From Gammaproteobacteria bacterium (lineage in GTDB: Bacteria > Pseudomonadota > Gammaproteobacteria > Xanthomonadales > Xanthomonadaceae), in the NCBI GenBank assembly GCA_030431185.1, contig JAUIJO010000002.1, positions 1 to 36,511 on the forward strand: 36,511 bases of DNA. Direction: 5' to 3'. Within the stretch, counting starts at the first letter, position 1. Each line of letters starts with the position of its first letter. Of this stretch, positions 24,266 to 35,057 are shown piece by piece. The notes beneath the pieces were generated by a model, which was given only the letters and a program-made list of their open reading frames with translations, made no database searches and had not been told where the DNA came from. Both the position numbers and the translations under genes were made by a program.

Positions 24266-25282
24266 ATGAGCAAGAAGGTAAACGTCGCGGTCGTCGGAGC
24301 CACCGGAGCCGTGGGCGAGACGATGCTGGCCATCCTCGCCAAGCGGCGCTTCCCCGTCGGCGAGCTGTACCTGCTGGCCAGCGAGCGCTCCGCCGGCGAG
24401 AGCATCGACTACCGTGGCGAGGAATACATCGTCCAGAACCTGGCCACGTTCGACCCCAGCGGCGTCGACATCGCGCTGTTCTCCGCGGGCGGTGGCGTGT
24501 CGAAGGAGTACGCGCCGAAGTTCGCCGCCGCCGGCGCGGTGGTGATCGACAACTCCTCCGCGTTCCGCTACGACGACGACGTGCCGCTGGTGGTCAGCGA
24601 GGTCAATCCGGGGGAGGTCGCCAACCGCCCGCGCGGCATCATCGCCAACCCCAACTGTTCCACCATGCAGATGCTGGTCGCGCTGGCGCCGCTCCACCGC
24701 GAGTCGAGGATCGAGCGCATCAACGTCGCCACCTACCAGTCGGTGTCCGGCGGTGGCCGCTCGGCGATGGAGGAACTGGGTCGCCAGACCGGCGCCCTGT
24801 TGAACTTCCAGGACGTCAAGCCCGAGCGCTTCCCCGTGCAGATCGCCTTCAACCTGATCCCGCACATCGACGACTTCCAGGACAACGGTTTCACCAAGGA
24901 AGAGATGAAGCTGGTCTGGGAGACGCGCAAGATCCTCGGCGACGAGGGCATCCTGGTGAACCCGACCGCCGTGCGGGTGCCGGTGTTCTACGGCCATTCC
25001 GAGGCGGTGGCGATCGAGACCGAGCGCCGGATCACCCCCGAGCGCGCGCGCGAACTGCTGCGTGCCGCGCCCGGCGTCGAAGTGGTCGACGAGCGCAAGG
25101 CGGGCGGCTATCCCACCCCGGTCACGCATGCCTCGGGCAATGATGCGGTATACGTGGGCCGCATCCGCGAGGACCTCTCGCACCCGCGCGGGCTGAACCT
25201 GTGGATCGTGTCGGACAACATCCGCAAGGGCGCCGCGCTCAACGCGGTGCAGCTGGCCGAACTGGTCGTTGCCGAAGGCTGA
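24266..25282 (+). CDS. asd: Aspartate-semialdehyde dehydrogenase
   Basis: Reduces aspartyl-4-phosphate to aspartate semialdehyde with NADPH, the branch point to lysine/DAP, threonine and methionine. It has 338 residues with an N-terminal NADP-binding motif (VAVVGATGAVGETML), the active-site C131 in ANPNCSTMQM, and YQSVSGGGRSAMEEL. A conserved arginine/histidine substrate-site region follows (VRVPVFYGHSEAV). AAGGA lies 11 nt before the ATG. It belongs to the class found in gammaproteobacteria and Gram-positives that lacks the longer E. coli-type insertions. The next gene is fimV, the usual order in Xanthomonadales and Pseudomonas. Confidence 0.96.
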   Translation: MSKKVNVAVVGATGAVGETMLAILAKRRFPVGELYLLASERSAGESIDYRGEEYIVQNLATFDPSGVDIALFSAGGGVSKEYAPKFAAAGAVVIDNSSAFRYDDDVPLVVSEVNPGEVANRPRGIIANPNCSTMQMLVALAPLHRESRIERINVATYQSVSGGGRSAMEELGRQTGALLNFQDVKPERFPVQIAFNLIPHIDDFQDNGFTKEEMKLVWETRKILGDEGILVNPTAVRVPVFYGHSEAVAIETERRITPERARELLRAAPGVEVVDERKAGGYPTPVTHASGNDAVYVGRIREDLSHPRGLNLWIVSDNIRKGAALNAVQLAELVVAEG

Positions 25283-25354
25283 GGCCGGGGGCTCGCATTG
25301 CATGGCAAGGGCGGCGGCGGCTAGAGTCGCCGCCAGGGGAACGAGGAAACCGGA

Positions 25355-27316
25355 TTGATCGTGAAGTCATTCATGCGATATGCACTCGCACTGCTCCTGG
25401 TGATCGCCAGCGGCCAGGCCGCGGCATTGGGCCTGGGGCAGATCGTCGTGCATTCCCGGCTCGACCAGCCCCTGCTGGCCGAGATCCCGATCATTTCCAG
25501 CGATCCCAGCGAGCTGGAGCAGCTCCAGGCGCGCCTGGCGTCGCCCGAGACCTTCGCCCGGGTCGGCCTCGAACCGCCCCGCGGCGTGGTCTCGGACCTG
25601 CGCTTCATGGTCGCGCTGGACAATGCCGGCAATCCGGTCATCCGGATCACCAGCAGCCAGCCGGTCAACGAGGCGATGCTGACCTTCCTGGTCGAAGTCG
25701 ACTGGGGCCAGGGCCGGCTCGTCCGTGAGTACTCCGCACTGCTGGATGCGCCGCGCACCGTGTCGGCGCCGGTCCAGCCGGCCATCGATGCGCCGGTGGT
25801 GGCCCAGCCGAACCTGATCGAGCGCGCGCCCGAACCCCTGCCGGTCGATCCGGCCGCGCCGGACATCGCGACCGACACCACGACGCCGCCCGGCGACACG
25901 TCCGCGGGCGAGGCCGTCGACGACGGCATCGCGCCGACCGCGGCGCCGCCGGCGCCTGCACGACCTGCGCGTCCGGTGAGCCAGATCCAGGGCGACAGCT
26001 ACCGGGTCGCGGGCGGCGACACCCTGTCCGGGATCGCGAGTCGCATCCGCGGCGTGCGCGGCCTGAGCATGAACCAGACCATGGTGGCGCTGTTGCGGGC
26101 CAACCCGGATGCGTTCATCGACGGGAACATCCATCGCGTCAAGGCCGGCGTGGTATTGCAGGTGCCCGGCGTCGACGAGGTGTTCTCCATCGGGGCGGCC
26201 GAGGCCAACGCGGTGGTCCGCGAACAGACGCGCCAGTGGCGCCAGGGACGCACCGCCGTGCCCCAGCCGGCGGTGGCCGATGGCGTCGCGGGTCCCACGC
26301 CGGCCGACGGCTCGGCACCCACCCAGGCGTCCCCGGGCGCCGTCGCCGACGCGCGGCTCGAGATCGTACCGGCGGGCGCCGCCGACAACGCCCAGGCGGG
26401 CAACCAGTCCGGTGCCAGTGCCGGAGGCGAGGGCGACATGCTTCGACAGGAAATGCAGGCACGCGAAACGCTCGCGGCGAGGGATGCCGAGCTGGCCGAG
26501 ATGAAGGCGCGGCTGACCGAGCTGGAGACGCTGCAGAAGCAGCAACAGCAATTGATCGAGATGAAGGACAGCGAGCTCGCCGCCGCCCAGCAGCAGCTGG
26601 CCGTGAAGGCGCAAGCCGCGGAGGCCTCGCAGGGGTCGGTGCTGCCCTGGCTGGTGGGCGGCGCCGGCATGCTGGTGCTGGGACTGCTCATCGGCTTCGC
26701 CATGCGTCGCCGACCCGCCAGGAGCGTGTTCCGGGCACCGGATGCGTCCTCGCCCCGATCCTCGCTGGCCGATGCCTTCCCGGGCGCGGCAAGCCTCGCG
26801 GCCTCGCCCTCGCAAGCCGAAGCCGAGGGGGTCGATGAGGTGGACGGCATCGATGACGACGAAGACCTGGACCTCGCCGTGGCAACCGCAGACGGTCCTG
26901 GACGTCACGCCCCTGTCGAAATGTTCGACCCGGATGGCGTGGACGAAGAACCCGTCCCGGAGGCAACGGACGAGGACGACGCACTGGATGACGAGGCGCC
27001 TGGACCGGTCGTGGCCGCCACCCCCGCGATCCGGGGCGAGGCCGGCCAGGACGGCGCACCCGCATGGGCGTCGTCCGTCGCCGCGACGCCATCGCCGGCC
27101 TGGCACACCGGCGACGAGGGCACCGCCGGCGCTCGTGTCGAGGAGGTCGAACCGGCACCCGGCGCGGGTGGCGGCAACGAACGGCTGGAGCTCGCCCGCG
27201 CCTACATGGCGCTCGGCGACCACGACAGCGCACGGCAACTCCTGGGCGAAGTGCGACTGCACGGCGACCTCGCGGCGCGCCAGCAGGCCATGCAGATGCT
27301 CCGCGAACTCGAATGA
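25355..27316 (+). CDS. fimV: FimV-like inner-membrane/cell-pole protein
   Basis: Encodes 653 residues. A signal sequence precedes a conserved periplasmic FimV N-terminal domain (LGLGQIVVHSRLDQPLLAEI), a LysM-like peptidoglycan-binding region (~211-272; YRVAGGDTLSGIASRI), a Gln/Glu-rich coiled coil (~365-420), one membrane helix (~430-450; PWLVGGAGMLVLGLLIGFAM), an acidic low-complexity cytoplasmic stretch and a C-terminal FimV/TPR-like motif (ELARAYMALGDHDSARQLL). It organises type IV pili and polar complexes in Pseudomonas. The start is TTG at 25355, 7 nt after GAGGA; GTG at 25361 or ATG at 25373 are alternatives. Shorter than the ~900-residue Pseudomonas FimV. Confidence 0.9.
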   Translation: MIVKSFMRYALALLLVIASGQAAALGLGQIVVHSRLDQPLLAEIPIISSDPSELEQLQARLASPETFARVGLEPPRGVVSDLRFMVALDNAGNPVIRITSSQPVNEAMLTFLVEVDWGQGRLVREYSALLDAPRTVSAPVQPAIDAPVVAQPNLIERAPEPLPVDPAAPDIATDTTTPPGDTSAGEAVDDGIAPTAAPPAPARPARPVSQIQGDSYRVAGGDTLSGIASRIRGVRGLSMNQTMVALLRANPDAFIDGNIHRVKAGVVLQVPGVDEVFSIGAAEANAVVREQTRQWRQGRTAVPQPAVADGVAGPTPADGSAPTQASPGAVADARLEIVPAGAADNAQAGNQSGASAGGEGDMLRQEMQARETLAARDAELAEMKARLTELETLQKQQQQLIEMKDSELAAAQQQLAVKAQAAEASQGSVLPWLVGGAGMLVLGLLIGFAMRRRPARSVFRAPDASSPRSSLADAFPGAASLAASPSQAEAEGVDEVDGIDDDEDLDLAVATADGPGRHAPVEMFDPDGVDEEPVPEATDEDDALDDEAPGPVVAATPAIRGEAGQDGAPAWASSVAATPSPAWHTGDEGTAGARVEEVEPAPGAGGGNERLELARAYMALGDHDSARQLLGEVRLHGDLAARQQAMQMLRELE

Positions 27317-27337
27317 CCCGAGGGATGGAGGGCGGGT

Positions 27338-28186
27338 GTGAATGAGACCCACCAGGCCCCCCCGGGCACCCAGCGCCTGGCGATGGCGGTCGAGTACGAC
27401 GGCAGCGCGTTCTCCGGCTGGCAACGGCTGACACGCCCGGGGGAGGAGGGACGCCGCCCGGAAGCCACCCTCCAGGAGGCCGTCGAGGGCGCGCTTTCCT
27501 TCGTTGCCGGCCAACCCATCGCGACCGTGTGCGCGGGACGGACCGACGCGGGCGTGCATGCGCGCGCGCAGGTCATCCATTTCGACAGCCCGGTCACGCG
27601 CGACCCGCGCGGCTGGGTGCTGGGCACCACCACGCGCCTGCCGCCCCCGGTCTGCATCCGCTGGTGCGTGCCGGTCGCCCGTGATTTCCACGCGAGGTTC
27701 TCGGCGCGCGCGCGCCGCTATCGCTATCGCCTCCTCAACCGGCCGGTGCGCCCGGCACTGATGCGCGATTACCTGGGCTGGGAACGCGCGTCCCTGGACG
27801 CCGCCGCGATGCAACGGGCCGCGCAGGCCCTGTTGGGCGAACAGGATTTCTCCGCGTTCCGGACCGTCCACTGCCAGGCCCCGCATGCACGGCGGAACAT
27901 GCACGAAATCAGTGTCCGCCGCGACGGCGACGTGATCGACTTCGAACTGCAGGCCAATGCGTTCCTGCACCACCAGGTGCGCAACATCGTCGGCAGCCTG
28001 CTGGTCGTCGGCCGCGGCGAGAAGCCGGAGAGCTGGATGGCCGAGCTCCTCGCCGGGCTCGACCGCACCGTCGCCGGGCCCACCGCGCCGCCGGGTGGCC
28101 TGATGTTCCTCAACCCCCTCTATCCTGCCGGGTGGGGCCTGCCCGCCGAGGTCAGCCTGCCGCTCGCGCCCGGGGAGGGAGGTTGA
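27338..28186 (+). CDS. truA: tRNA pseudouridine(38-40) synthase
   Basis: Isomerises uridines 38-40 in the tRNA anticodon stem-loop. The 282-residue protein starts at GTG 27338 after a GGAGG box. The catalytic D70 is in [30 protein letters not shown] and [16 protein letters not shown]-like segments ([19 protein letters not shown]) confirm the family. A short Arg/Glu-rich loop follows the first strand ([16 protein letters not shown]). It lies 21 nt after fimV and is followed one base later by trpF, giving the conserved fimV-truA-trpF order. Confidence 0.95.
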   Translation: MNETHQAPPGTQRLAMAVEYDGSAFSGWQRLTRPGEEGRRPEATLQEAVEGALSFVAGQPIATVCAGRTDAGVHARAQVIHFDSPVTRDPRGWVLGTTTRLPPPVCIRWCVPVARDFHARFSARARRYRYRLLNRPVRPALMRDYLGWERASLDAAAMQRAAQALLGEQDFSAFRTVHCQAPHARRNMHEISVRRDGDVIDFELQANAFLHHQVRNIVGSLLVVGRGEKPESWMAELLAGLDRTVAGPTAPPGGLMFLNPLYPAGWGLPAEVSLPLAPGEGG

Positions 28187-28187
28187 C

Positions 28188-28850
28188 GTGGAACGCGCGC
28201 ACGTCCGCACCCGCATCAAGTTCTGCGGCCTGACACGGCCCGGCGACGTCCGCCTCGCCTGCGAACTGGGCGTCGACGCCGTGGGCTTCGTCTTCGCGCA
28301 GCGCAGTCGCCGGCGCGTCGCGCCCGAGCATGCGCGGTTGCTGCGGCGGGCCGTATCCCCGATGGTGAGCGCGGTCGCGCTCTTCATGGACACGCCCGCC
28401 GTCGAAGTGCGGCAGGTCATGCGGGTCCTGCGGCCCGAGCTGCTCCAGTTCCATGGGAGCGAGGACGATGCCTGGTGTCGCCAGTTCGGCGTGCCGTATC
28501 TCAAGGCGATCCCGATGGGGGGCGCCGATCCCTCGAACCTCACCGAAGACGCCCTGTTCGGCGCGTACCCGGGTGCGAGCGGTTTCCTGCTCGACAGCCA
28601 CGCCCAGGGCCAGGCGGGAGGCAGCGGCCATGCCTTCGACTGGGCCGCCATCCCGGCCGCGCTCTCGCGTCCGGCGATGCTGGCCGGCGGTCTCGGCCCC
28701 GACAATGTCCACGACGCCATCCTGAGGGTCGCGCCGTGGGGCGTGGACGTCTCCTCGGGCATCGAGAGCGCGCCGGGATTGAAGGACGGTGAACGCATGC
28801 GGCGTTTCGTCGAAGAGGTCCGTCGCGCCGACATGTCCGCGCGGGGCTGA
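28188..28850 (+). CDS. trpF: Phosphoribosylanthranilate isomerase
   Basis: Third enzyme of tryptophan synthesis: PRA to CdRP by an Amadori rearrangement in a TIM barrel. It has 220 residues from GTG 28188, with GGAGG five bases upstream. The general base cysteine is in [55 protein letters not shown] (general acid aspartate) and [12 protein letters not shown] are all present. It is separated from truA by a single base. Confidence 0.95.
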   Translation: MERAHVRTRIKFCGLTRPGDVRLACELGVDAVGFVFAQRSRRRVAPEHARLLRRAVSPMVSAVALFMDTPAVEVRQVMRVLRPELLQFHGSEDDAWCRQFGVPYLKAIPMGGADPSNLTEDALFGAYPGASGFLLDSHAQGQAGGSGHAFDWAAIPAALSRPAMLAGGLGPDNVHDAILRVAPWGVDVSSGIESAPGLKDGERMRRFVEEVRRADMSARG

Positions 28851-28875
28851 GGCCCGGGACGGGGCCGCACTGGCA

Positions 28876-28904
28876 TCGGCAGCAGGCCCCAAGCCCGTTA
28901 CACT
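28876..28904 (+). promoter_or_regulatory. Possible promoter upstream of trpB
   Basis: TCGGCA and TACACT separated by exactly 17 bp lie in the 119-nt gap between trpF and trpB. The match is 4 of 6 for both boxes. It may give trpBA expression independent of truA-trpF. No leader peptide or attenuator with tandem tryptophan codons was seen, and no trpI regulator gene adjoins. Confidence 0.3.
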
Positions 28905-28969
28905 GTGGGATTACGTCGCATTGGCAACACGACGCCCGGACGCGACGGCCTGAATGGACCCCAGATCCC

Positions 28970-30183
<1,214 letters not shown>

Positions 30184-30187
<4 letters not shown>

Positions 30188-30993
30188 GCCGCATCGACGC
30201 GCGGTTCGCCGCCCTGAAAGCCGCTCGCCGCAAGGCCCTGGTGCCCTTCCTGACCGCCGGCGACCCGTCGCTGGAGGCCACCGTGCCGGTGATGCATGCA
30301 CTGGTGGCGGCGGGCGCCGACGTGATCGAGCTGGGCGTGCCGTTTTCCGATCCCATGGCCGACGGCCCGACCATCCAGCGCAGCTCCGAGCGCGCCATCG
30401 CCCGTGGCGCGGGTCTGTCGTGGGTGCTCGAGGCGGTACGCGGTTTCCGCGAGCGCGATGCCGACACCCCGGTGGTATTGATGGGCTACCTGAACCCGAT
30501 CGAGATCCGCGGTGCGGAGCCGTTCGCACGCGCCGCGACCGACGCGGGGGTCGACGGCGTGTTGCTGGTCGACCTGCCGCCGGAGGAGGCCGCGGACTTC
30601 CGTGCCGGTTTCGACGCGCACGGACTCCAACTGATCCTGCTGGCCTCGCCGACGACCCCGGGAGCGCGGATCGACCAGCTCTGCGCCGAGGGGCAGGGCT
30701 ACCTCTACTACGTCAGCTACGCGGGCGTCACCGGCGCCGACCGGCTGGATGCCGGGGCCGCCAACGACCGCCTGCACAGCATCATGGCCGGCAGCCGCGT
30801 GCCGGTGGTGGCGGGTTTCGGGATCAAGGACGCCGCCAGCGCCGCCGCCATGGCCCGCGAGGCGGACGGCGTGGTGGTCGGCAGCGCCCTGGTGTCGGCC
30901 CTGGACGGTGCGTCCACGCCCGGCGAGGCGGCGGAGCGGGCCGCTGCCTTCCTGGCTCCGCTGCGCACGGCCCTGGATACCGTGACAGGCTGA
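30184..30993 (+). CDS. trpA: Tryptophan synthase alpha chain
   Basis: Cleaves indole-3-glycerol phosphate to indole, channelled to TrpB. It has 269 residues from a GTG that overlaps the trpB stop. Both catalytic residues are in place: E49 in [12 protein letters not shown] and D60 in PMADGPTIQ. The phosphate-binding [12 protein letters not shown] and [11 protein letters not shown] lie near the C-terminus, and [11 protein letters not shown] is the conserved loop. The upstream open frame belongs to a trpB shadow. Confidence 0.96.
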
Positions 30994-31012
30994 CCAGGCG
31001 CCTGCGCTAAAC

Positions 31013-31041
31013 TGCCGGCCCCGCTTCCAGGCGGGCCGGCA
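31013..31041 (+). other. Inverted repeat in the accD leader
   Basis: TGCCGGCCC and GGGCCGGCA pair perfectly (9 bp, 11-nt loop) 44 nt upstream of accD, with another GGCCGGCCC copy at about 31052 that could compete for the first arm. No T-run follows. It could be a weak trpA terminator or an accD leader structure. Function unknown. Confidence 0.35.
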
Positions 31042-31085
31042 CCCATGCCAAGGCCGGCCCACCGCAACACAGGAACACCCAACGC

Positions 31086-31973
31086 ATGTCGTGGCTCAAG
31101 AAACTCATGCCCTCCGGCATCCGCACCGAAACCGGCAGCGCCAAGCGGCGCAGCGTCCCCGAAGGGCTGTGGGAGAAGTGCGACCAGTGCGGCGCGGTCC
31201 TGTACCGCCCGGAGCTGGAGGAGAACCTGGAGGTCTGCCCCAAGTGCGACCACCACATGGCGATCCGCGCGCGCGCGCGCCTGGCCGCCCTGTTCGATGC
31301 CGGCAGTACCTCCGAGATCGCCGCCGAGCTCGGGCCGACCGACGTCCTCAAGTTCAAGGACCAGAAGAAGTATTCCGACCGCATCAAGTCGGCCCAGCGC
31401 TCCACCGGCGAGCGCGACGCGATGGTGGCCTTGCAGGGCCTGCTCAAGCAGCGCCCGCTGGTGGCGTGCGCGATGGACTTCGCCTACATGGGCGGCTCGA
31501 TGGGCTCGGTGGTGGGCGAACGCTTCGCGCGTGCCGCGGAAGCGGCGCTGGAACAGGGCTGTCCGTTCGTGTGCTTCTCCGCCACCGGCGGCGCGCGCAT
31601 GCAGGAGAGCCTGTTCTCGCTGATGCAGATGGCCAAGACCTCCGCGGCGCTGGCGCGCCTGCGTGCGAAGGGACTGCCGTTCATCTCCGTCCTCACCCAC
31701 CCGACCTTCGGCGGCGTATCGGCGTCCTTCGCGATGCTGGGCGACATCAACATCGCCGAACCCAAGGCCCTGATCGGCTTCGCCGGGCCCCGGGTGATCG
31801 AGCAGACCGTGCGCGAGACGCTGCCCGAGGGGTTCCAGCGCTCGGAGTTCCTGCTGGAGCATGGCGCGATCGACCAGATCTGCGATCGCCGCGAGATGCG
31901 CGACCGGCTGGCCGACCTGCTGGCCCTGATGATGCGGCAACCGGCGCCTCAAGCCGACGTCGACGCCGCCTGA
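31086..31973 (+). CDS. accD: Acetyl-CoA carboxylase carboxyltransferase subunit beta
   Basis: Beta half of the carboxyltransferase that makes malonyl-CoA for fatty acid synthesis. It has 295 residues. An N-terminal four-cysteine zinc ribbon ([15 protein letters not shown], then VCPKCDHH) is followed by the crotonase-fold domain with [16 protein letters not shown], the oxyanion-hole region [15 protein letters not shown], and [15 protein letters not shown]. trpA-accD adjacency is common in gammaproteobacteria and beta-proteobacteria. folC, which often follows accD, is absent; glmM follows instead. Confidence 0.96.
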   Translation: MSWLKKLMPSGIRTETGSAKRRSVPEGLWEKCDQCGAVLYRPELEENLEVCPKCDHHMAIRARARLAALFDAGSTSEIAAELGPTDVLKFKDQKKYSDRIKSAQRSTGERDAMVALQGLLKQRPLVACAMDFAYMGGSMGSVVGERFARAAEAALEQGCPFVCFSATGGARMQESLFSLMQMAKTSAALARLRAKGLPFISVLTHPTFGGVSASFAMLGDINIAEPKALIGFAGPRVIEQTVRETLPEGFQRSEFLLEHGAIDQICDRREMRDRLADLLALMMRQPAPQADVDAA

Positions 31974-32040
31974 ATGCCTGGCCGTTCCGCGTCGCGCTTG
32001 CCGTGACGTGGGGCAGCCCCAGTAAAGGACTGATTGGAAC

Positions 32041-33390
32041 ATGAGTCGCAAGTATTTTGGTACCGACGGCATCCGCGGTCGCGTCGGACAAGGCGTCATC
32101 TCGGCCGATTTCGTGCTCCGCCTGGGCAATGCCTATGGCCATGCGCTCAGGCAGGGCAACGGCTCCCGCAAGCCCCTGGTGGTGATCGGCAAGGACACGC
32201 GCATCTCGAACTACATGTTCGAGGCCGCGCTCGAGGCCGGGCTGGTGGCGGCCGGCGTCGACGTGCAGCTCATGGGCCCCATGCCGACCCCGGCGGTGGC
32301 CCACCTGACCCGTTCGCTGCGCGCCGACGGCGGCATCGTCATCTCCGCCTCGCACAACCCGCACTACGACAACGGCATCAAGTTCTTCTCCGCCGACGGC
32401 GAGAAGCTCGACGATGCCACCGAGCTGGCGATCGAAGCCGCCCTGGACACCCCGTTCCACACGGTGGAGTCGGACCAGCTGGGCAAGGCGGTGCGTACGC
32501 GCGGCGCGGTGGCGCGCTACGTCGAAGCCTGCAAGAACTCGGTCCCGCGGGGCTTCGACCTCAAGGGCATGCGCATCGTCATGGACTGCGCCAATGGCGC
32601 CACCTACGAGATCGGTCCGCTGGTGTTCCGCGAGCTCGGTGCCCGCGTCGACGCGATCGGGGTGGAGCCCAACGGCACCAACATCAACGACGGCGTCGGT
32701 TCCACCCACCCCGAGGCGCTGGCCGAACAGGTCCGCGCGCGCGGTGCCGACATCGGCATCGCCTTCGACGGCGATGGCGACCGCGTCCTGCTCGTCGATG
32801 AGTCCGGCACCGTCCGCGACGGCGACGACCTGCTGTTCCTGCTGGCCACCGACTGGCGCCAGAGCGGACGCCTGCAGGGGCCCGTCGTCGGCACCCTGAT
32901 GACCAACTTCGGGCTCGAGCAGGCCTTCGAACAGCGCGGCATCGGCTTCGTGCGCGCCAAGGTCGGCGACCGCTACGTGCACCAGCAGTTGATGGCGCAT
33001 GGCGGCGTGCTCGGCGGCGAGACGTCCGGCCACCTGCTGTGCCTGGACCGGGTCAGCACCGGCGACGGCATCGTCAGCGCCCTGCAGGCCCTGGAGGTCC
33101 TCAAGCGCCGCGGCGTGCGCCTGGGCGTGGCCCTGGATGGCCTGCGCAAGGTGCCGCAGAAGACCGTGAACGTCCGGTACGATGCCGGCAAGGCGCAGCC
33201 CGTCGAGGCCGCGTCGGTCAAGGCCGCGCTGGCCGAGGCGCAGGCCGCGGTGGCCGGCCATGGCCGGGCCTTCCTGCGGCCTTCGGGCACCGAACCGGTG
33301 GTGCGGGTGACGGTCGAGGCCGACTCGCTGGAGTTGATGCAGGCCACGCTCGACACCCTGGCCACCGCGGTGCGCGCGGCGGCCTCCTGA
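32041..33390 (+). CDS. glmM: Phosphoglucosamine mutase
   Basis: Converts glucosamine-6-phosphate to glucosamine-1-phosphate for UDP-GlcNAc, peptidoglycan and LPS. It has 449 residues. The phospho-serine is S104 in [16 protein letters not shown]. The metal site D243-x-D245-x-D247 is in [13 protein letters not shown]. The sugar-binding GGETSGHLL and the phosphate-binding [14 protein letters not shown] at the C-terminus are intact. It opens with [14 protein letters not shown], characteristic of GlmM rather than phosphomannomutase. Confidence 0.96.
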   Translation: MSRKYFGTDGIRGRVGQGVISADFVLRLGNAYGHALRQGNGSRKPLVVIGKDTRISNYMFEAALEAGLVAAGVDVQLMGPMPTPAVAHLTRSLRADGGIVISASHNPHYDNGIKFFSADGEKLDDATELAIEAALDTPFHTVESDQLGKAVRTRGAVARYVEACKNSVPRGFDLKGMRIVMDCANGATYEIGPLVFRELGARVDAIGVEPNGTNINDGVGSTHPEALAEQVRARGADIGIAFDGDGDRVLLVDESGTVRDGDDLLFLLATDWRQSGRLQGPVVGTLMTNFGLEQAFEQRGIGFVRAKVGDRYVHQQLMAHGGVLGGETSGHLLCLDRVSTGDGIVSALQALEVLKRRGVRLGVALDGLRKVPQKTVNVRYDAGKAQPVEAASVKAALAEAQAAVAGHGRAFLRPSGTEPVVRVTVEADSLELMQATLDTLATAVRAAAS

Positions 33391-33430
33391 TCCCCGCCCG
33401 GCGCCGCCGCGCCGGCGACCCACGTCCAAG

Positions 33431-34396
33431 ATGAATACGATGAGCCAGGCGCAGATCCCCACCCTCGACATCCGCAGGTTCACCCAGCCGGTCAGTGCCG
33501 CCGACCGCGCCGCGTTCGTGTCCGAGCTCGGCCGGGCCTACGAGGCCTGGGGCTTCGCCGGCATCCGCGGGCATGGCATCGGCGATGCCCGCATCGACGC
33601 GGCGTACGACGTTTTCCAGCGCTTCTTCGACCTGCCCGAGCCGGTCAAGATGAAGTACCACCTGCCCGGGACCGGCGGGGCGCGCGGTTACACGCCCTTC
33701 GGCGTCGAGACCGCCAAGGACTCCAGGCACCACGACCTCAAGGAGTTCTGGCACGTCGGCCGGGAGATCCCGCGCGACTCGCGCTACGCCGAGCACATGC
33801 CGCCCAATCTCTGGCCCGGCGAGGTCGCCGGCTTCCGCGAGCACGCCTATGGCCTCTACGAGGCGCTGGATGCGCTGGGCAGCTCGGTCCTCTCGGCCCT
33901 GGCCCTGCACATCGGCCTCCCGGAGGACTGGTTCCGGGACAAGACCGACCAGGGCAACTCGATCCTGCGGCCCATCCACTATCCCCCGATCACCAGCGAC
34001 GACATCCCCAACGTGCGCGCCGGCGCCCACGAGGACATCAACCTGATCACGCTGCTGGTCGGCGCCAGCGCCGCCGGCCTGGAAGTGCGTTCGCGGCAGG
34101 GCGAATGGGTGCCGTTCACCGCCGACGCGGACACCATCGTCGTCAATATCGGCGACATGCTGCAGCGGCTGACCAACCACGTCTATCCGTCCACGACGCA
34201 CCGCGTGGTCAACCCCCGGGGCGAGGCGGCGCGCAAGCCCCGCTATTCGACGCCTTTCTTCCTGCATCCCAACCCGGACTTCCTGATCGATGTCCTCCCG
34301 GGCTGCGTGAGCGCCGACAACCCCCCTCGCTACGACGCGCCGATCACCGCCCAGGCCTATCTGGACGAGCGCCTGCGCGAGATCAAGCTGAAGTAG
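33431..34396 (+). CDS. 2-oxoglutarate/Fe(II)-dependent oxygenase, isopenicillin-N-synthase-like
   Basis: Encodes 321 residues; an ATG three codons later (33440) is the alternative start. An N-terminal non-heme dioxygenase domain (TLDIRRFTQ, GFAGIRGHGIGDARID) precedes a jelly-roll core with the iron triad H200-x-D202 (GAHEDINLITLL) and H257 (STTHRVVNP), and the 2OG-binding R271-x-S273 (RYSTPFFLHP). Substrate unknown; no biosynthetic cluster is nearby. Close relatives are housekeeping-like single genes in many proteobacteria. Its 3' end overlaps the convergent glycosylase gene by 14 nt. Confidence 0.9.
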   Translation: MNTMSQAQIPTLDIRRFTQPVSAADRAAFVSELGRAYEAWGFAGIRGHGIGDARIDAAYDVFQRFFDLPEPVKMKYHLPGTGGARGYTPFGVETAKDSRHHDLKEFWHVGREIPRDSRYAEHMPPNLWPGEVAGFREHAYGLYEALDALGSSVLSALALHIGLPEDWFRDKTDQGNSILRPIHYPPITSDDIPNVRAGAHEDINLITLLVGASAAGLEVRSRQGEWVPFTADADTIVVNIGDMLQRLTNHVYPSTTHRVVNPRGEAARKPRYSTPFFLHPNPDFLIDVLPGCVSADNPPRYDAPITAQAYLDERLREIKLK

Positions 34397-34964
34397 AGGG
34401 CGGATCGCCGGCGCGGGCGGCCAACGCGACGCCGGCGTCCCGCAGCGCCTGGCGCCAGGCCTCGCGCTTGGCATCGACCGCCTGCGAGGCGTTCGCGGGA
34501 CTGGTGGAGGGCAGGCGAAGCAGCCGGTGGCCGTCGCCTGCGCGTCGCGGCAACACCAGCCGTCGGTAGCTGGCCTCGGCCTTCGCGCCATTGAACAGCA
34601 CGCTGCCGATGCCGGGGTGGGCGTCGAAGAAGGCGTCGAAATCGTTCGCCGCGGCCGTGTCGTCGCGGATCGCGCTGTCCAGGCTGCCCTCGCGCTCGCA
34701 CTGCGCCAGTACGTCCCAGACCGCCACGCCGGCGTCGGCCAGCCGACGGGCCCGCAGCGCATAGGGCAGCGACGGCGGGAAGCCCAGGCAGTCGGCCATG
34801 AAGGGCCAGAACAGGTTGCGGGGATGGGCGTAGTAGGCGCCCGCGGCCAGCGAGGCCGCGCCGGGCATGGAGCCCAGCACGAGGACCCGCGGCGCCTTGC
34901 CCACGAGGGGCGGGAAGCCGTGCAGGGTCGGGCCGGTGGCGGGCGGAGTCCTGGAAGCGGGCAT
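34383..34964 (-). CDS. DNA-deoxyinosine glycosylase (UDG superfamily family 6)
   Basis: Encodes 193 residues. The motif VLVLGSMPGAASLAAGAYYA and HPRNLFWPFMADCLGF identify the hypoxanthine-DNA glycosylase branch of the uracil-DNA glycosylase superfamily, which removes deaminated adenine. VWDVLAQCEREGSLDSAI and LFNGAKAEASYRR are further family blocks; LRLPSTSPAN is the C-terminal motif, with S/T in place of the UDG histidine loop. The Pro/Ala-rich N-terminus before residue ~15 is variable. It shares its 5' gap with tpiA and overlaps the oxygenase gene tail to tail. Confidence 0.88.
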   Translation of the reverse strand: MPASRTPPATGPTLHGFPPLVGKAPRVLVLGSMPGAASLAAGAYYAHPRNLFWPFMADCLGFPPSLPYALRARRLADAGVAVWDVLAQCEREGSLDSAIRDDTAAANDFDAFFDAHPGIGSVLFNGAKAEASYRRLVLPRRAGDGHRLLRLPSTSPANASQAVDAKREAWRQALRDAGVALAARAGDPPSTSA

Positions 34965-35004
34965 GCCCGTGCGATTGTAGCCATCCTTTTCCGGCCCGCT
35001 GCGG

Positions 35005-35010
35005 TAGAAT
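35005..35010 (+). promoter_or_regulatory. -10 element upstream of tpiA
   Basis: TAGAAT lies 47 bp before the tpiA ATG, in the gap divergent from the glycosylase gene. The -35 position is not convincing. The leader would be about 41 nt. Confidence 0.4.
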
Positions 35011-35057
35011 GCCGCGCCCCGGGTCGAGCCGGGCGTCGTCCCACCTCAGGAGTCCCC

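Noticed and set aside
25367-28876. 1169-codon minus-strand ORF across fimV, truA and trpF
   Set aside because: It is a mirror of three well-supported genes and contains no recognisable domain.
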